Origin: Agrocybe praecox
Lineage: Eukaryota; Basidiomycota; Agaricomycetes; Agaricales; Agrocybaceae
Assembly: GCA_964017145.1 (NCBI GenBank)
Contig: OZ024841.1
Location: forward strand, 2,480,001-2,544,000
Length of the DNA stretch: 64,000 bases
Direction: 5' to 3'
This document shows, piece after piece, positions 60,075 to 64,000 of this stretch. Position numbers and translations under genes: made by a program. The notes under the pieces are model-generated. The model saw only the letters and a list, made by a program, of their open reading frames with translations, searched no databases and was not told the origin of the DNA. Position 1 is the stretch's first letter, and the number at the start of each line of letters is the position of its first letter.

Positions 60075-60393
60075 AATATACTTATCTTAATCATAACACC
60101 CAAGTATACCCCCTTGGCCAAGTCAATGAATCAAAGAACCAACCTACCTTATACATAATACCCAAGTATACCCCCTTGCTCAAGTCAATAGATCAACCAA
60201 CATGCCAATGTCAACAGTCATACCCAAGTATATCCCCTTGCTCAAGTCAATGAATTGACTGACCTACCCACACCAACCTTCACACCCAAGTCTACACTCT
60301 TTCCCAAGTCAATCAATCAACCAGCCTACCTACACCAACCTTCATACCCAAGTCTACACTCTTGCCCAAGTCAATGAGTTAACATACCTACCT
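60075..60393 (-). repeat. minisatellite in right arm, part 1
   Basis: Units contain CCCAAGTATACCCCCTTG and CCAAGTCAATGAAT. This is the reverse-complement version of the left-arm array, cut by the insertion at 60398. Confidence 0.75.
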
Positions 60394-60397
60394 ACGT

Positions 60398-62095
60398 TGA
60401 TACGACCGGTGTTCGGCTGTGACTGAACTTTAACCAAGTATCTATCCTACTTAATTTTCGGCATAATAAACACGTTTATTATTAAGTCTACATAAGTACA
60501 GAGCGAGGATAGCTACATGTTTGGCTAGGGGAAACCATTCTACGAACCCTAGGACGAACCTTACGAATGCTAGAGTTAGTTATAGTAGTTCCGCGGAAAT
60601 GCGTGGAATGCTTTAACAGCGATGCAGCAGGATCGAAGGCTCCTAGGATAATATTCAACCATCAGGAATGTAAGCTAGAGCCTGCTGATAATAAGCTTAA
60701 CGGCGCTATAGCCACTTATTATTACGCAGTGCGCAATGCGTCCACATCTACCTAATATGGAAACGGAAAGTTCCCACCATATGAAAGTACATGTAAACTA
60801 CTGCCAACGTTCCTAGGAACGCTAACTCAAGGCGGTAGGACTGATCCTAGCATTAACAAAGTACATTACTGGTCCCTAGGAACATAGTGGGCACTATGCA
60901 AAACGACGAGACAAGCACTAGTAATGTCAATTAGGACTTGCCGACGTCTGCTCGAGTCAGATCACTGATAAACCTAAAAGGAGAAGTTCCTAGGAACGCT
61001 TACACATGGTCTTAAGACCCTCGGATATGCGCAGTTACCTTAAACGGCAGTTGTGGAGCCGAGGATTGTAGATCCATACGATACCACGGTACTCCGATGC
61101 TTCGGACCCTACGACGTCGATCAATGATCGTCGGCTAATGCGAATAAGCGCCCTCGGAGCGTCATGCTCGAGTCAGCGACTTGCCCAACCATATGAACCC
61201 TTCCGAGGGTATACAAAAACACGCATGGTACCTACTGGTTGCTTATGCATCGAGTGGAGCTACCTAGCGTTAACCAATAATATTATTTCCTGTATTTTCC
61301 GAGCATTTCCGATCCGCTCCAAGTATTCCTGTATTTTCCGAAACCTAGCAGTATATAAGCAGCCTGTAAATTACCGTAGCACCCCAGATAAACTAGAACC
61401 CAGTTGTCCACATTCGAGGAACACGCATTGAGTTGCAAACTCCTAGGATCGACCTTTGGTACCTAATAAATCTCCGCGAGAGTTGGTTTTATTGAACAGA
61501 CTACCTACCGTGTCATTTGAGCATCTTGGCGTTAGTTGAGCGACTTGAGTTAACTTGTAGAGTTCTCGAGGAACCTAAATAAATGTATTGGGATAAAGTT
61601 TCCTCTGTCTTAAGTGACATAAAGCTTAATACCTGCCTAAGTGGCAAGAATTGTCTAAGTGACGCCTAAGTGGCCCGTTCCTAGGGATAAGTTCCCTGCC
61701 TAAGTGGCAAATAGTCTAAGTGACGCCTAAGTGGCCCGTTTAGGATTGAGTCCCCTTTCTAAGTGATTAAAAGACTTTGGATTAAGTATCCAGCCTAAGT
61801 GGCGAACTACCTACACACTACATCTTGTGGAAACACATTAAATCTACATTTACACTTTCCGAGGAACTTCGCTTTGAGCGTAAGCTACTCAAACACTTGT
61901 GACCTTCGATCCTAGGAAACGTTCTGTTGCATTAGAGAGCGTATCTTTAGAGAGAAAACATAATTAATGACGCGTATCGCATATCCCTCCTACGAAAGAA
62001 CTAATCACATTGATTGGGTTTTGTTTCGGAGTATATACCAAGTACAAATCGTACATACACACTCAACCCCACAGCAAGCACCTTAACGTCAACCT
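60398..62095. mobile_element. 1.7 kb LTR-like insertion with ACGT target duplication
   Basis: It interrupts the minisatellite. ACGT occurs directly before (60394-60397) and after (62096-62099); removing the insert restores a normal repeat unit. The insert has no transposase or polymerase. It has a TATA-like TATATAAGC at 61352 and AATAAA-like signals after it. It also has eight copies of the palindrome CCTAGG (often TTCCTAGGAA) and a dozen CTAAGTG phrases at 61600-61800. It begins TGATACG, as LTRs do, but does not end in CA. It could be a solo LTR with a damaged end or a non-autonomous element. Confidence 0.55.
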
Positions 62096-62099
62096 TCAC

Positions 62100-62320
62100 A
62101 CCCAAGTCTACACTTTTTCCCAAGTCAATCAACCAACCAACATACCTACACCAACCTTCATACCCAAGTTTATCCCCTTGCTCAAGTCAATGAATTGACT
62201 GACCTACCCATACCAACCTTCACACCCAAGTCTACACTCTTGCCCAAGTCAATAAATCAACCAGCCCACTTACATCAACCTTCATACCCAAGTATACCTC
62301 CTTGCCCAAGTCAATGATCC
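62100..62320 (-). repeat. minisatellite in right arm, part 2
   Basis: Continuation of the array at 60075-60393 beyond the insertion; about four imperfect units. Confidence 0.75.
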
Positions 62321-62763
62321 AAGCTTCATGGGGATACCAATGCAATGAACAAAGGGTGGAAGCACATTTTAAAAGTTTTATATCATCATTGAAATTATGC
62401 AAAACACATTTATATACATAGCCCCCAATAGTGCTCATAGAAGCTCAGTAGCATACAAAAAACAGCAAAAACAAAGTCCAAATACATACAGAATCACCCA
62501 TAAAGTAGGTACAAATTGCCCAGAAAATAATGTTTTTTTTGTATTTAAAATGTAATACAAAGACCCCTGGAACCCTCATATATTTTACAAATTTCAAAGG
62601 TGACAAAAGTTTTTCAAGTCACAAAAGAAGCTCGGCATTATCAAAACGCCAAGAAAAAAAACATATGATTTTCTTTTTTTATTTTCCAACTTTTCGTTCT
62701 TTTTCTTGGACCCCTCTAGGCTGCAATAAAGTGTCAAATTCTGTAGCCTAGGAGGTACCTTGA

Positions 62764-64000
62764 ATGGGTCCACTGAAGTGTGCAAACCCAAATCCAGGTA
62801 AGTTTATATGGCTTATTTGGTATGTACATTGGTGTTTATGTGCGTTTAGATCTTTCATTGGGAAAGATCGTCATAGGATATATTATCCCAGCCATTGTTC
62901 GTTTGCGGGAGGCTTGGCCTATGACCATCAACACTCATCTTTGTGATGGTCTTCTCAAAACATGGAGCATCTCGAACGTCCTTGATTGTACTGATTTCAA
63001 AGAAAGTCAGAAATATTTTTCTTTATTCCATAAAAAGTTAGTCTCTTCAATCTATTTGCCCGTCATTTATCTTATATACATACTAGTTCTTTTGTTTTAG
63101 CCCAACGGAATGAAGACGCTTGGAGCTTATGTCAATTGGATGTATCCAAACCAGCCGTTTTTAATCTTTGCAAATCCTCTGGATTTACTTTGTCACCTAG
63201 TCAGTCTCCTCCTCCTTACGTTCAACATGAATCTCGCCCTCCTTCTCCTCTTCCTCTATCTATTTCTTCATTATTGGCAACTATGCCTGGGCCCTCTATT
63301 CCATTGTCTCCTCTTACATCCATATCCTCTGAGGATTCCTCAGATGACGAGGATGAAAAGGAGGAGGAAGATTCCTATACGTTCACTCTTTCTTTTTCTA
63401 CATCAACGTCAGGAAGACTTCATGTGATCGATACAAACTATGACCCAACCTTGGAGGAAAATAGAAGATTTCCTTTCCCAAAAAAGGACACTCCAGCCTC
63501 AATCGTGTTCACAGAAGCACAAAGACAACTAGCGGCCGAGGCATTTTATCCTAAAACCTTGAAGGATTTTGAAACAACGGTAAGCCTTAACCCTCATTTA
63601 TTTATTTATTCTTATATTCCACCAGATTGTAGCCCAACTTGAGGAAGGTAAAAAGCCCAAGAACGCATATATAGGATTGGATCCTGCTATTCTTTTGGAG
63701 TAACTTTTTCTTTCTTTCTCTCACTTTTGCTTGCATGCTTAATCACTGCTTTATAGCAAAGTTCTCCACATCAATGACAAGTTTGGTCATCAAGTCTTGC
63801 TACTTGAGCCTAGTATGCCTGACCATCTTCGAACCAATATTATGACTTTTCTACTTGTCATTTTTCCTGATATTCTCACCAACACCGACTCCCTTCAAGC
63901 GGGAATAAACTTTCTTTATATATGCCTTCACTTCACCATTTATAATCGGTATTCTACATGGGTAAGCTTAAATTTTTTTATTTCATTTACGCTTTCTTAT
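62764..64000 (+). CDS. unknown gene starting at the element border, runs off the window
   Basis: Not recognised. ATG 62764 opens exon 1 to 62797 with a perfect GTAAG donor; the next exon starts near 62849 (phase fits: Pro-Asp) and reads LSLGKIVIGYIIPAIVRL, then a polar stretch to about 63045. The following exon (about 63100-63580) is polar and acidic, with Ser/Pro runs and SSEDSSDDEDEKEEED. Further exon-like pieces occur at 63620-63700, 63758-63961 and beyond. The junction near 63048-63100 has two candidate acceptors. The first six codons lie inside the terminal inverted repeat of the giant element, so the gene either belongs to the mobile DNA family or captured its start from it. It is incomplete at 64000. 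Confidence 0.55.

Larger units (their letters stand above)
43736..62780 (+). mobile_element. putative giant KDZ transposon carrying two cargo genes (19 kb)
   Basis: Both outer ends read CACTTCAGTGGACCCATT inward, and the inverted arms are nearly identical base for base over the first few hundred nt. The left arm is 43736-45279 and the right arm 59067-62780 (with a later insertion). The KDZ transposase gene ends only about 60 nt before the right arm. The two large divergent genes at 46328-50323 and 53074-55299 lie between. I see no target duplication directly at the ends (left flank AAATAAAC, right flank TGCAAACC). An alternative is a chance inverted duplication of one KDZ end. Confidence 0.6.
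59067..62780 (-). repeat. right long inverted repeat (with later insertion)
   Basis: Partner of 43736-45279, read in reverse. It is longer because of a GAAGAAA expansion at 59755-59978 and a 1.7 kb insertion at 60398-62095. Confidence 0.85.

Overview
The window reads as nuclear DNA of a mushroom-forming basidiomycete (Agaricomycete). Genes are cut by many short introns (about 45-80 nt) with GTNNGT...YAG borders. The families seen are typical of that group: alpha/beta-hydrolases of the fold-3 type, a seven-helix-like receptor relative, a GH79 relic and a KDZ transposase. No function was tested; all gene models are read by eye from splice sites and reading frames.

Layout. 0-7 kb: two paralogous alpha/beta-hydrolases around a poorly preserved seven-helix-like membrane gene. 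7-11.8 kb: no gene recognised. 11.8-14.9 kb (minus): a six-exon GATA factor with an N-terminal DUF1752-like block and two zinc fingers. 16-18.2 kb (minus): a multi-exon membrane protein of unknown role. 20.2-21.8 kb: a small unknown protein converging on an NAD(P)-binding reductase-like gene. 21.8-30.9 kb: a tandem duplication of a 4.4-4.6 kb unit. Each copy carries an intact seven-exon acylaminoacyl-peptidase (S9 family) and the same decayed GH79 relic. 32.9-35.2 kb: an HPC2/ubinuclein-like subunit of the HIR histone chaperone, the last conserved host gene before the repeats.

35.6-64 kb is repeat territory: two direct copies of an array of exon-like mini-repeats (one hit by a Tc1/mariner element), a MITE-like element, and then a 19 kb structure bounded by long, nearly identical inverted repeats (43736-62780). 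This structure holds a KDZ transposase next to its right arm and a divergent pair of large unknown genes (46.3-50.3 kb minus and 53.1-55.3 kb plus). I read it as one giant cargo-carrying KDZ transposon. A 1.7 kb insertion with a 4-bp target duplication split its right arm later. A further unknown gene starts exactly at its right end and runs off the window.

The most unusual signal lies between and inside the two cargo genes. Fifteen short hairpins share one architecture: a variable stem, a fixed unpaired T, GAC, three loop bases, GTC, then the returning stem. The core always points in the direction of transcription of the nearer gene, and nearly all stem deviations are G-U wobbles in that sense strand. 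This suggests folded RNA, not DNA palindromes.
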